This document shows positions 1-9,354 of a stretch of 46,196 nt of DNA, one piece after another. The DNA is from SAR202 cluster bacterium bin87. GTDB taxonomy: Bacteria > Chloroflexota > Dehalococcoidia > Lucifugimonadales > UBA3495. Where the stretch lies: the NCBI GenBank assembly GCA_002238825.1, contig MPNC01000020.1, forward strand, positions 1 to 46,196, written 5' to 3'. The translations under genes were made by a program, and so were the position numbers. Below the pieces are notes generated by a model, which was given only the letters and a program-made list of their open reading frames with translations, had not been told where the DNA came from and made no database searches. Each line of letters opens with the position of its first letter. Positions within the stretch are counted from its first letter, which is position 1.

Positions 1-3000
1 GAACTCGTCATGGCCCGCTACAACTCCGACGGGACGCTGGACAATACCTTCGGCAGCACCAACTTCGGCAACAGCGGCACGGTCGTGACCAACTTTGGCG
101 GAACCGATTTCTGGGTCTTTGGGGCGGCGCTCCAGGCCAATGGCAAGATTGTCGTGGCCGGCGTCACGGGCAGGAATCTGAACTCCGATTTTGATGGCGG
201 AAACTTCGGCCTGGCCCGCTACACCAGTTCGGGCGCGCTGGACGGCTCCTTCGGCAGCGGCGGCAGGGTCGTCACCGACTTCGGCCACAATGACGTCGGC
301 CGGGCGATGGCGATCCAGCCCGACGGCAACATCGTGGCAGCCGGTTACTCCAGGCGCTCCCTGCATCAAGACTTCGCCCTGGCGCGTTACCTGGGGCGGG
401 GGGCTCCTTCCACCGACGCGTGGCTGAGTGGGCTGGCGGTAATGCAGGGCCCGAACGCCAGCGCCGTCACCGAACAGACCGTGTTCCGGCCGACCACCTT
501 TAATCAGTACGTAACGGGATATGCAGCGCTGCTGGCCGCTGACACCACCCACGTGACGGTGACTCCCACCGCCAGCGAGGCCAACGCCACGATATCCGTC
601 GGAGCGCCGGGTGCCTGGCAGCAGGTCGCCAGCGGCAGTTCCAGCGATCCCATTGCGGTGGCTGATCACGGGACGATCAACATCGTGGTGACCGCCGAGG
701 ACGGCAACACCCGGCAGACCTATTCGATACGGCTGCGGCCAGCCTCCACCGACGCCAGCCTGACGGGGCTTCGCGCGCTCTTTTATCGTGGCTCGTCACC
801 CGAATTGCTGGTCATCGGCGAATTCCATCCGGACCGGACGTCCTACTGGGCCGCAGTGCCCTACGCAACGGGGTATGAAAAATTTGGAGTTCCCATGGCC
901 GTGCTAGTGACACCGACGCTCGACCTCAGTACGTCCTCGGTGACCGTGAACGGCGAGGCGGTGGCCAGCGGCGGTTCGAGCTCCCCGATCAACCTTGAAC
1001 CGGGCGACAACGTCATCACGGTGCGGGTCACCGCCGGGGACGGCACGACGACGCGCGACTACACGGTGACCGTCAGGCGGCTGCCCCCCGGCGTGACGGA
1101 CTGGTCGCCCACCCTCCACACGAAGGCTCTGGGCGGAAAGTGGGGCTGCCGGAACGGCGTCGACGGCGCCGAGTGCAGCGATGCCGCCGTCCTGAGCGAC
1201 AGCCAGTTCAACGTCAACAGCGGCGGCTACGGCCATGCGCAGTCGACCACCTACCGCGTAGAGGAGCTCACCGCCGAGCGGGTGCATCAGGTTGGCGGCG
1301 ACACCCAGTATCGGATCGTGTTCACCGTCGCGTCCGACCGGCCGGTGAACATTAACCGGATGACCCTGGGCATAGAGAACAACGGCGAGGCGCTGCGGCT
1401 CCCGCTCCCCCACGCTACCCGCACCAGCCAGGGCAACACCTGGACCTGGCTGAAGTGGACCGAGTCATCAGTTCTGGAGTGGCACCGAAGGTCCGCGGTC
1501 AAGGTGCGCATGCATGCGCCCACGACCGGCCTGGACAAGGTGCGCGTGTACTACGACTCAATGAGCAACGACCATCCGGTGGCGGGCTTCTCCCGCTGGC
1601 ACATTGCGCGTGAGAAGTCCTATGACTTCCATTACCACGGCCTTAACAGATTCGGCCGAGCTTGGATTGCCGTCATCCCGGGCGAGTTCGCCAGCCGCGA
1701 AGGCAAGTCAACGACGACTCACGCCAAGCTGAGGCTGGCAGGAACGACGCCGGGCAGTAGTATCGGGTACGCCAAGGGGGCCATCAACCAGCCTCCGCCT
1801 GAATTTAGCTACCTCCCGCTGCTGGATGACGGGTTCACCGAGCCAATCGAGTTAGACCCCGCATCGAAGAACACCTACGTGTGGGTTAAGGTCTCAAACG
1901 GCGTCCAGGGCATCCCGGGAGTCGTGGACCACACGCTCCAGGAACACACGCACCTGGTGATCATCGACCCGCCGCCGCGCACCTACACGCTGACGCCGCA
2001 GGCGCGGGCCGCGGAGGGGGAGCAGGCCGCGCTGTCCCTGAGCCTGGGCAGCCCAGCCGGCGCCGGGGGCGTGTCCTTCACGGTGTCCGCCGACTACCCG
2101 GACGGCGGGGCGACGGCCGCCGACTTGGGGGAGATCGCCAGGACGGTGACGGTGCCCGAGGGCCAGCGGAGCGTCAGGATCATCATTCCCACCGTGGACG
2201 ACGAGGCGATTGAGGAGGACGAGGAGCGCTTCACGGTGACGGTAACCCACACCGGCGCGCCGGCCTGGGCGGTGGACCCGGAGGGCACGGACACCGCCGT
2301 GGTGACCATCGTGGACAACGACGAGCCTCCGGAGGGACCGGAGCCGTGGGACATCAAGGTCGTGCCGGGGGACGGCACGCTGACGGTGACCTGGAAGGTC
2401 GGCTCCCGCGACGGTGTCGAGGACTCGGAGATCTGGCACGTTCTGCGCTGGAGCCAGGAGTTCGGCGTGTGGAACAACCCCCGCGACCCCAGGGCAGTGG
2501 GCAAGAACGACGGCCTCTCGGTGGACCCCGGGTTGACCGGCTACACCATCACGGACCTCAAGAACGGCGTCGCGACGGGCGTGTTCATTCGCTCGATGGT
2601 CGGGCATCGCAACAACATGAGCGAGAGGGACGGGAACTCCAGCCAGTGGGTGCGGGTCAAGGGCGAGCACACCACGCCGGTGGCGCCGCCCAACGCTGCG
2701 CCCACGGTGGCCGCCGCCATCGCCGACGCGACCATCGTGAACGAAAGCGGCATGCATGATGTCTCCCTGTCCGGCGTGTTCGGCGACGCCGACGGCGACG
2801 CGCTGACCATCACGGCCGCATCTTCGGATACAGCCGTGGCCACCGTGTCCGTCGCCGCCGATTACTCGACGCTGACGGTTTCGGCCCAGGCGCGGGGCAC
2901 GGCGACGATCACAGTCACGGCATCCGACGGGAACGGCGGCTCGGTCGAGGCCGGGTTCACTGTCAAGGTCAAGGCCGCGCCGGTAGTGGCCTCAGCCATC

Positions 3001-4482
3001 GCCAACGTGAGCGGACTGGAGGCCGAAGACAGTCGCACAATCTCGATGTCAGGGGTGTTCAGCGACGCCGACGGCGACAGACTGACCATCACGGCGTCAT
3101 CTTCGGACGAGGGCAAAGCCACCGTCTCAGTGTCTGTCGACCAATCCGCGCTCACGGTGTCCGGGGTGTCCGAAGGCACGGCGACCATCACGGTCACGGC
3201 CCAAGACGCCGACGGCAATCAGGTCAGCGACAGTTTCACGGTAACGGTATCTGCCCCGGCCAACAACCTGCCCACAGTGTCCGCCGCCATCGCCGATGCG
3301 ACCATCGTCAATGAGAGCGGCACGCGCCAGGTTTCCCTGTCCGGCGTGTTCAGTGACGCCGACGGGGACGCGCTGACGGTCACGGCGAGCTCGTCGGATG
3401 AGAACATCGCGACAGTGTCGGTGTCCGCCGACTCCTCTACGCTGACGGCAACGGCCCAGGGCCGGGGAACGGCGAGCGTCACCGTAACGGCATCTGACGG
3501 CAACGGCGGCGCGGCATCGGACACCTTCACCGTCACGGTGAAGGCCTCGCCAACCGTGGCCTCGGCCATCGCTGACATCAGCGGACTGGAGGCCGGGGAC
3601 AGCCGCACCATCTCGATGTCGGGAGTGTTCAGCGACGCCGACGGCGACAGTCTGACCGTAACCGAAGCGTCATCGTCCGACCACGCGGTGGCGGCGGTAT
3701 CGGTCGCCATCGACGGCGCAACGGCCGCAATCACGGCCGTCACGGTGATCGGCAAGGGCGAGGGCACGGCCACCATCACCGTCACCGCCCAGGACAGCGA
3801 CGGCAACACCGTCAGCGACGCCTTCGACGTAACGGTGAACGCCGCTGAACAGCAGCAACAGCAGCGAGTGGTGGAGTTGCCCGGCCCGGTATTGGGCCTG
3901 GAGCTGACGGCGACGCACGACAGCGTGAGCGTCAGCTGGAGCGTTCCGGAGAGCGGGGGCGTACCGAGCGGTTACATCGTGCACCTGCGCCCGGAGGGCG
4001 GCGCTGAAGGCAGTGGCAGGACCAGGACGCCTCGGGGCGACAAAATGACGGTGACCTTCGACAACCTGGAATCCGGCCGGACCTACCGGGTGTGGGTGCG
4101 GGCGGAGAACGAGGCGGGCAAGGGTGAGCGGGTCCGCGCCAGCATCACCCTGCCGGCGGAGCTGCCCGGCCCGGTGACGGGTCTTGAGGTGGCCGCAACC
4201 GAGGACGGCGTGACGGTGAGCTGGAGCGCCCCGGAGACGGGCGGTGCGCCGGACGGGTACATCGTGCACCTGAAACCGGAGGACGGCGGCAAGGGCCGGA
4301 CCAAGACGCCCCGGGCGAAGAAGACGAAGGTCAGCTTCGAGAACCTGGAGTCCGGCCAAACGTACAAGGTGTGGGTGCGGGCGCAGAACGCGGCGGGCAA
4401 GGGCGAGCGGGTCCACGCCAGCATCACCCTGCCGGAGGCGGAACCCCCGCCGGAGGAGGGAGACGGTCAGACGGGTCAATGA
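1..4482 (+). CDS. Giant secreted repeat protein (delta-60, cadherin-like, Calx-beta, Ig-like, FnIII), 5' end outside window
   Basis: The frame is open to base 1 (E-L-V before the first Met at 10), so the true start and any signal peptide lie upstream. Counting from that Met: delta-60 type repeats (LARYxxxGxLDxxFG) at about 1-130; two cadherin-like beta-sandwich modules at about 135-355, each opening with STDAxLxGL; an unrecognised stretch at about 360-650; a Calx-beta-like domain at about 658-775 ending in VVTIVDNDE; an FnIII-like module at about 778-885; four Ig-like repeats at about 897-1279; a short Q run; and two FnIII domains at about 1290-1477. The four Ig-like repeats start every 285 bp (2698, 2983, 3268, 3553) and alternate between an IADATIVNESG type and an SGLEAEDSRTIS type, so an A-B pair was probably duplicated. 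Probable extracellular adhesin or matrix protein; ligand unknown. A terminator-like hairpin follows. Confidence 0.85.
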   Translation, partial: ELVMARYNSDGTLDNTFGSTNFGNSGTVVTNFGGTDFWVFGAALQANGKIVVAGVTGRNLNSDFDGGNFGLARYTSSGALDGSFGSGGRVVTDFGHNDVGRAMAIQPDGNIVAAGYSRRSLHQDFALARYLGRGAPSTDAWLSGLAVMQGPNASAVTEQTVFRPTTFNQYVTGYAALLAADTTHVTVTPTASEANATISVGAPGAWQQVASGSSSDPIAVADHGTINIVVTAEDGNTRQTYSIRLRPASTDASLTGLRALFYRGSSPELLVIGEFHPDRTSYWAAVPYATGYEKFGVPMAVLVTPTLDLSTSSVTVNGEAVASGGSSSPINLEPGDNVITVRVTAGDGTTTRDYTVTVRRLPPGVTDWSPTLHTKALGGKWGCRNGVDGAECSDAAVLSDSQFNVNSGGYGHAQSTTYRVEELTAERVHQVGGDTQYRIVFTVASDRPVNINRMTLGIENNGEALRLPLPHATRTSQGNTWTWLKWTESSVLEWHRRSAVKVRMHAPTTGLDKVRVYYDSMSNDHPVAGFSRWHIAREKSYDFHYHGLNRFGRAWIAVIPGEFASREGKSTTTHAKLRLAGTTPGSSIGYAKGAINQPPPEFSYLPLLDDGFTEPIELDPASKNTYVWVKVSNGVQGIPGVVDHTLQEHTHLVIIDPPPRTYTLTPQARAAEGEQAALSLSLGSPAGAGGVSFTVSADYPDGGATAADLGEIARTVTVPEGQRSVRIIIPTVDDEAIEEDEERFTVTVTHTGAPAWAVDPEGTDTAVVTIVDNDEPPEGPEPWDIKVVPGDGTLTVTWKVGSRDGVEDSEIWHVLRWSQEFGVWNNPRDPRAVGKNDGLSVDPGLTGYTITDLKNGVATGVFIRSMVGHRNNMSERDGNSSQWVRVKGEHTTPVAPPNAAPTVAAAIADATIVNESGMHDVSLSGVFGDADGDALTITAASSDTAVATVSVAADYSTLTVSAQARGTATITVTASDGNGGSVEAGFTVKVKAAPVVASAIANVSGLEAEDSRTISMSGVFSDADGDRLTITASSSDEGKATVSVSVDQSALTVSGVSEGTATITVTAQDADGNQVSDSFTVTVSAPANNLPTVSAAIADATIVNESGTRQVSLSGVFSDADGDALTVTASSSDENIATVSVSADSSTLTATAQGRGTASVTVTASDGNGGAASDTFTVTVKASPTVASAIADISGLEAGDSRTISMSGVFSDADGDSLTVTEASSSDHAVAAVSVAIDGATAAITAVTVIGKGEGTATITVTAQDSDGNTVSDAFDVTVNAAEQQQQQRVVELPGPVLGLELTATHDSVSVSWSVPESGGVPSGYIVHLRPEGGAEGSGRTRTPRGDKMTVTFDNLESGRTYRVWVRAENEAGKGERVRASITLPAELPGPVTGLEVAATEDGVTVSWSAPETGGAPDGYIVHLKPEDGGKGRTKTPRAKKTKVSFENLESGQTYKVWVRAQNAAGKGERVHASITLPEAEPPPEEGDGQTGQ

Positions 4483-4502
4483 TCCCCTGACGGGGCCAGG
4501 AG

Positions 4503-4536
4503 AAGGGGGCGTCCGGCTGCGGCAGGGCGCCCCCTT
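4503..4536 (+). terminator. Hairpin terminator after the giant repeat protein
   Basis: AAGGGGGCG at the left and CGCCCCCTT at the right form a stem of about 12 bp including a G-T pair, 20 bp after the stop codon. No long T tract follows, so termination efficiency is uncertain. Confidence 0.6.
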
Positions 4537-4733
4537 GGCGTTCAATCGCCTTCGTCGCCCCATGCCCGCCACGGCAGCCCTGCTGCGGCGGAGATATTAC
4601 ACAGGTAAAGACACATTATTGAGGGGTCAAAGATACGCAGGGGATAGGGTTCGCCGGGTATCATCTCCTCCCCCGGTTCCGGCGCTGTGCCGCCGGTCGG
4701 CGAGCCGGAGCCATTGGGTCAGGAGATGGAGCG

Positions 4734-5420
4734 ATGTTGAAGGTGAAGTCGGCGAGGACCGTGGGTTTCGTGGCCGCAGCGGCGCTGCTGGCGCTGTTGA
4801 TGGCCGGGATTGCGCTGGCGCTGTGGCCGGCGGGCGCGGTCCAGGCGCAGGACGAGGAGCCGCCGCCGGTGGCGAACCTGAAGTGCGAGGCCAGGACGGA
4901 CCAGGTGCGCTTCTCCTGGGACATACCCCAGTGGTCCGGCGGAGAGACCAAGTGGTACGACGTGGTGGTGACGCTGCCCAACGGGAACCGGTTCGCCGAA
5001 AGGCGCCACCGGGACCTGAGGAGCCGGACGTACCGGGGAAACTGGCAACCCGCGAGCGAGGCCCGGATTGCAGTGAAGGCGCTCTACGACCTTCCCAACG
5101 GGGACCGGGTGACCAGCGCGGCCAGTGAGGCGTCCTGCGTGGTGCCGGGCACGCCCAACAATCCACCTGCGGTGTCGGCGGCGATAGCGGACGCCACCAT
5201 TGTGAACGAGAGCGGCACGCATGAGGCGTCCCTGCCCGGAGTGTTCACCGACGCCGACAACGACGCGCTGACAATCACGGCGAGTTCCTCCGACACTGCC
5301 AAGTCCACGGTGTCGGTATCCGCCGACGGATCCGCGCTGACGGTGAGCGCAAAGCAACGTTATGCCCGCGTCCGGGCCGTGCAGGGGAGACTAACTGACG
5401 AAGCGAGGACCTACGTGTAA
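4734..5420 (+). pseudogene. 5' half of a secreted FnIII/Ig-like protein split by a 16.7-kb insertion
   Basis: A hydrophobic signal segment (AAALLALLMAGIALAL, then AxA-Q near residue 38) begins the protein. An FnIII-like domain follows (VANLKCEARTDQVRFSW) and then one Ig-like repeat (AVSAAIADATIVNESG) closely related to those in the preceding giant gene. The repeat runs normally to codon 202 (SAL) and then, at ACG GT (5340-5344), leaves the consensus. The remaining residues to the stop at 5420 are element DNA. The missing C-terminus is at 22060-22398. Joining base 5339 to base 22060 gives SALTVTGVAVGTATITV in frame, matching the family consensus, and predicts an original protein of about 314 residues. 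GGAG motifs upstream support the start at 4734. Confidence 0.85.
5340..5344. repeat. Left copy of 5-bp direct repeat (candidate target-site duplication)
   Basis: ACGGT sits where the host Ig-like repeat stops matching its family. The identical 5-mer at 22060-22064 is in the same codon phase. Flanking bases differ on both sides (G..G here, C..C at the right), so the repeat is exactly 5 bp. Confidence 0.65.
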
Positions 5421-5441
5421 GCTCCCGACGAGGCGTGTCGT

Positions 5442-5540
5442 CCGGACCAAGACCGAGAGGACATTGGTGCTGGTTGCCCGGCGCAAAGCATGGTCCGGGG
5501 GTCCTACGGTGGCATCATTGGTGACGCCCCAATCAGGGCG
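5442..5540 (+). ncRNA. Structured leader upstream of IS110 recombinase; possible bridge RNA remnant
   Basis: CCGGACCA (5442-5449) pairs perfectly with TGGTCCGG (5491-5498). A second hairpin, CGCCC (5525-5529) with GGGCG (5536-5540), follows about 75 bp before the recombinase start. IS110-group elements encode their bridge RNA in the non-coding left end upstream of the recombinase, so position and folding fit. Covariation cannot be judged from one copy. Confidence 0.3.
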
Positions 5541-5615
5541 ATCCCGTTCGGGAGAATAGCTACTTGCCGTGACCCCCTCCGGCGATGCGCCTACGCTGTG
5601 ATGCTGGAGGGGAAG

Positions 5616-6318
5616 ATGATGAAGACACGCCAGAGGAATGCGAAACCGGCGAGCCAGACTACAGCGGAGCGGGAGCGTCTGCCAGCGGAGTTGTCCCAGG
5701 TGAACCTGAACGCGGCGGGCATCGACGTGGGGGCCAGCAGCCATTTCGTGGCGGTGTCAGCCAACCGCGCGGAGCCGCCGGTGCAAGAATTTGCCGCCTT
5801 CACGGCGGACCTGTACCGTCTGGCTGACTGGCTGGCCGAGTGCGGCGTGGAGACCGTGGTCATGGAGTCCACCGGCGTGTACTGGATACCACTGTTCGGA
5901 GTGCTGGAAGAGCGAGGGTTCCAGGTGATGCTGGTGGACCCCCGGCGCATCAAGAACGTGTCCGGACGCAAGACCGACGTGCTGGATTGCCAGTGGCTGC
6001 AGCAGTTGCACACCTATGGGCTGCTGTCGGGAGCCTTCCGTCCCGACGCGGAGATACGACGCCTGCGTAGCTACCTGCGGCAGCGGGCCATGCTGGTGCA
6101 GTACGCGTCCCACCATATCCAGCACATGCAGAAGGCCTTGACCCAGATGAACGTCAAGTTGCAGCACGTCATCAGCAACATCACGGGCAAGACCGGCATG
6201 GACATTATCGAAGCCATCGTAAGCGGCGAACGGGACCCTCGAAAGCTGGCGCGGTTTCGTCGCCCGGGCATGAAATCGGATGAGGCGACCATCGCCAGGT
6301 CCCTGCAGGGCCATTGGA
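5616..6318 (+). pseudogene. IS110-family recombinase, C-terminally truncated
   Basis: The N-terminal DEDD domain is complete in its motifs: GIDVGAS, VVMESTGVYW and RRIKNVSGRKTDVLDC. This is the RuvC-like fold that IS110 enzymes use with a bridge RNA. The family sequence continues to SLQGHWR near 6318 and then stops matching. The C-terminal Transposase_20 domain with its catalytic serine is gone, although the frame stays open to 6494. GGAGGGGAAG immediately before ATG at 5616 decides the start; an in-frame ATG at 5601 is less likely. Without the second domain it should be inactive. Confidence 0.8.
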
Positions 6319-6780
6319 GGGGGTTGGTAGCGGATTCTTGCCGGCGTGCGGGAATAATCGGATTTTTCACAATCCGGACGGGCGGGCCCATCAGTACAAA
6401 TTTCACAAAATGCACCCCACATCCTCCACCCGCCACGCACGAGGCAAGCGCGGTTCAGAACCGGTCATTCGGCTGCCCCGTTCGGCGGTCCTGAATACCT
6501 CAGGCCGGTGTTGCAGAGTTTGGCCGAACCCGGGTCGGCGATCCAGGACCAAACCGGCCAGCGCAACAAGACGGCTGATGAGGTTACGGTTAGACAACAG
6601 CTTCCGCATTTATTATTACGAAACAAGGCCCAAAGCGCAGATAATCGTGATAATAGGCTGGAATCTGGAATGGTCCTCGTAATACGAACATCATATCTAA
6701 ACAAATGCTAAAAACACGCCTTTATTTTCGGCCAAAAACGTTTACCATAAAAGGGTGAGTGCCAGACACCAAATGGCAAT
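6319..6780. other. Gene-free junction between IS110 remnant and IS1595-like element
   Basis: No convincing gene. The first part (around 6330-6370) contains a stretch of the CCGGCGTGCGGGAATAA kind, resembling dispersed palindromic repeats of many genomes. From about 6600 the DNA becomes AT-rich and may contain the left end or promoter of the downstream transposase; I could not identify terminal inverted repeats. Confidence 0.4.
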
Positions 6781-6869
6781 CCTCCCCAGGAGACGGGCTG
6801 TCCTGCTGACAACCCGTACCTTCAACGGGGAGGGGAAATCAGAAACCCTCTGCCAGACTGGCAGAGGGT
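6781..6869 (+). ncRNA. Nested stem-loop RNA candidate upstream of IS1595-like transposase
   Basis: CCTCCCC (6781-6787) pairs with GGGGAGG (6827-6833). It encloses a second stem, ACGGG-c-TGTC (6793-6802) with GACA-a-CCCGT (6808-6817), with a 5-nt loop. A perfect 11-bp hairpin, ACCCTCTGCCA-gac-TGGCAGAGGGT, follows at 6845-6869. The transposase starts about 105 bp later. It could be an anti-readthrough structure, an attenuator or a guide-like RNA; no family recognised. Confidence 0.4.
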
Positions 6870-6975
6870 CGACGCGCCTGCGTCACTATTCAGCTCACCA
6901 CAACGCAGCCGCCGGAGCACCATCTCCAGCGGCCGCCCACGCCAAGCATTACCGGAACCGGACTAAGGATTCACA

Positions 6976-8511
6976 GTGCCGCCAGACAACCTCCATGCTA
7001 CGCTAGACACCCAATCACTGCAACCCTGCTCCAACCTCGCCCTCCTGGGGAAGGCAGTGGATGCTGAAGTCCTGGCCCCATTGCTCGCGGCAGTGCCGCT
7101 CCCGCGGGGCCGGCAGCCCGGCTTGCCGGGCCGCGATTCGCTACCCCGCGCGCCGATGCTGACCGCCTACCTGATCAGCAGGTACCCTGGGTCGGCCTTG
7201 CCGCAAAAGCTGTTGACGCTGTGTGACTGCCTGGCGGAACACCCCGATGTGGCCCATCTGTGTGGCTTCGATGGACACTTACCTGAGCGAACCACCCTCC
7301 GTCCAGTCTTTAAGGCGCTCGAAACGCGCCCTGACCTGGTCACTACAGCATTCAGCGCCATCTCGCACCGCTTGGTCCGGATGCCCCAGGCGTCGAAGAC
7401 CATCACTGCTCCGCCGCCCAACCCGCGACGCTCCGGCAAAAGGGATGGCAACGCGTATCGCGAAACCCGCCGACAGGCGGCGTTGGGTCTGATTCCCCTC
7501 CTGCACAGGAAACTGCGTAACGAGACCGACGCAGTGGATGTCATGGTCGAGAGCCGCTGGCCTGACGGCGTCAGGTGCCCCTCCTGTGGATCCTGCCGTG
7601 TTACGCGAAAAGATCCCGAAAATTGGCGCTGCCGCAATTGTGGGTCAAGATTCTCGCTCACCAGCAACACGTTTCTGCACAGTTCCAACGTGGCTATGCT
7701 TCCCACGCTGCTCGCCGCATATCTCACGCTGCAGTCCCCCACCGGGGTCGACGCCCTCTTCCTCTCCGACTGCCTCCAGGACGACCTGGGTCGGCGCATG
7801 TACCACTCGGAGGCCCTGTACCTGCAGCACCGCTGCCGCGCCGCGATGTACGAGCTGCCCCCGAAGTTTGCCGGCCCCATCCAAACCGACGACACCTACA
7901 TCGGCCAAGAGAACGGTGTCAAGTTCTCGATCATCGGCGGCGTGGACCAAGCCACCAATCGAGTCTGGGCCGAAATCGTTGACGGCGAGGTAGGCCAGGC
8001 GATAGTCAACCCGTTCGTGTACCACCTGAGGGAGGACGGCGCCTGGGTCTACTCGGATCAGGGAGGCGCATACGCCGCCATCCCCTGGCCTCATCTCACA
8101 ATTAACCACTCCCTACCCGAATACGGACGCTTTGACAAGGCTTTCCGAAGGTACGTCACGACCAACTGGATCGAATCCTTCTGGGCTTTTATCGATCGCC
8201 TCATTCTCGAGCATGGACGCGTGTCGCGAAAGCATCTGCCACTCTATCTGACCGAGGCCTTGTGGCACCACAATCACCGCGGCCAATCGACTTGGCAACA
8301 GATGCAGGCGCTGGTCCACAACGGCAGTACCAGACGAGTGACCGAGTTGGATATCAAGGCCGGGAATGCCGTTCCAGCCAGGCTGTGGGTGCCGGAGACC
8401 CATGCAGGCAAAACCGAACCTGCCGAATGCCATTTTCAGTTGGTTCTGCCCGACAAGCGGGCAGCTGCAGCACACCCCCACGCAGAGACGCATATCTTGG
8501 CCGCAGCGTGA
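6976..8511 (+). CDS. IS1595-family transposase with an extra N-terminal DUF772-like domain
   Basis: This 511-residue protein starts at GTG, supported by AAGGA 7 bp upstream. Residues about 20-130 (LLGKAVDAEVLAPLLAAV ... HLCGFDGHLPERTTL) resemble the DUF772 N-terminal domain of IS5/IS1182 transposases. Residues about 195-480 form a complete IS1595/ISXO2-type transposase: zinc ribbon C201-x2-C204 and C219-x2-C222, then D305/D306 in TDDTYIG, D361 in YSDQGGAY, and a TNWIESFWAFIDR block. IS1595 enzymes usually lack the first domain, so this is a fusion or chimera, about 150-200 residues longer than usual. It lies in the left part of the inserted element. Activity is plausible because the catalytic motifs are intact. 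Confidence 0.85.
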   Translation: MPPDNLHATLDTQSLQPCSNLALLGKAVDAEVLAPLLAAVPLPRGRQPGLPGRDSLPRAPMLTAYLISRYPGSALPQKLLTLCDCLAEHPDVAHLCGFDGHLPERTTLRPVFKALETRPDLVTTAFSAISHRLVRMPQASKTITAPPPNPRRSGKRDGNAYRETRRQAALGLIPLLHRKLRNETDAVDVMVESRWPDGVRCPSCGSCRVTRKDPENWRCRNCGSRFSLTSNTFLHSSNVAMLPTLLAAYLTLQSPTGVDALFLSDCLQDDLGRRMYHSEALYLQHRCRAAMYELPPKFAGPIQTDDTYIGQENGVKFSIIGGVDQATNRVWAEIVDGEVGQAIVNPFVYHLREDGAWVYSDQGGAYAAIPWPHLTINHSLPEYGRFDKAFRRYVTTNWIESFWAFIDRLILEHGRVSRKHLPLYLTEALWHHNHRGQSTWQQMQALVHNGSTRRVTELDIKAGNAVPARLWVPETHAGKTEPAECHFQLVLPDKRAAAAHPHAETHILAAA

Positions 8512-8589
8512 TGGTACATGCCAGGGAACCGCAACCGGGCACGGAGCTACTCCGTCGTTGGAATCGGGACCCGCCAGAGACCGGCCAGC

Positions 8590-9250
8590 AGGAACGCCAC
8601 TGCCGCCGCGCCGTCGGCATCTCGCGCTTCGTCCACAACCTCTGCGTCTCCACTCATTCGTGGCCGAGGTATCAACCACATCGCCAACTGGCGCAGCCCC
8701 CAACACAAAGCCGGACCACCGAGGTTCCACAGGAAACGCCTCGCCCCCGGATCCTTCCGAGCCGCCGCCCAAGGCTGGGGCGAGTACCGCCGCAAGGTGA
8801 AGAGTCCGGCCAGCACTCTGGAAGACGCGTCGGTTTCCTCAAGTTCAATCGGAGAAGGCACGAGCAGGGCTTCCGGGCCGACAACGGCCCGGACACGGTA
8901 AAGGTGAACGGCAAGGCGGTCATTCTCCCGAAGATCGGCCGGGTGGCAATGACCGAACAGCTGCGGTTCCATGGTTCCATCCGCGAAGTGTGCATCAACC
9001 GGACGGCTGGGACGCGGTTCGCCCGCTTCTTCGTTGAGGATGGCCAGGAGCCGTAACCAGTCAAGGACGGAACGACCGTCGGCGTTGACGTTGGCTTGGG
9101 TATCATGGAGACGTGCTCGGACGGCACGGTGGTGGGGAATCCGAAGGCATTGGCCACCAGCCTGAAACGATTGCGGCGGTTGGACAAAACCATGGCCCGC
9201 AGACGGAACACCCACGCTAAGAGCGCCCATTGTCCCGCGACGGAGATTGG
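8590..9250 (+). pseudogene. tnpB: Decayed TnpB (IS200/IS605 OrfB) gene
   Basis: In one frame the sequence reads VGISRFVHNL, then PKFKRRR-like FLKFNRRRHEQGFRADNGP, then ILPKIGRV, a TnpB N-terminal pattern. It hits an in-frame TAA at 9054-9056 and resumes in the same frame as GVDVGLG (the first RuvC aspartate) and NPKALATSLKRLRRLDK. Homology ends near 9236, so the later RuvC motifs and the zinc finger are lost. The start is not definable. RNA-guided nuclease activity is not expected. Confidence 0.75.
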
Positions 9251-9354
9251 GTCACTTGGTGCCGTTGCTGACACGGTGGGTAGCAGCTGTCGAGATATCG
9301 AAGGCGGGCCGCGCGTAGATCGTAGAGCCGAAAGCGTGACGGGTATGCTGGAGA

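Noticed and set aside
3670-4572. 300-codon minus-strand frame across the FnIII repeats
   Set aside because: Antisense of the repeat protein; low-complexity Arg/Leu/His translation without domain.
8590-9250. Functional TnpB with omega RNA
   Set aside because: An in-frame stop, loss of later RuvC motifs and of the zinc finger make it a pseudogene; no right end recognised.
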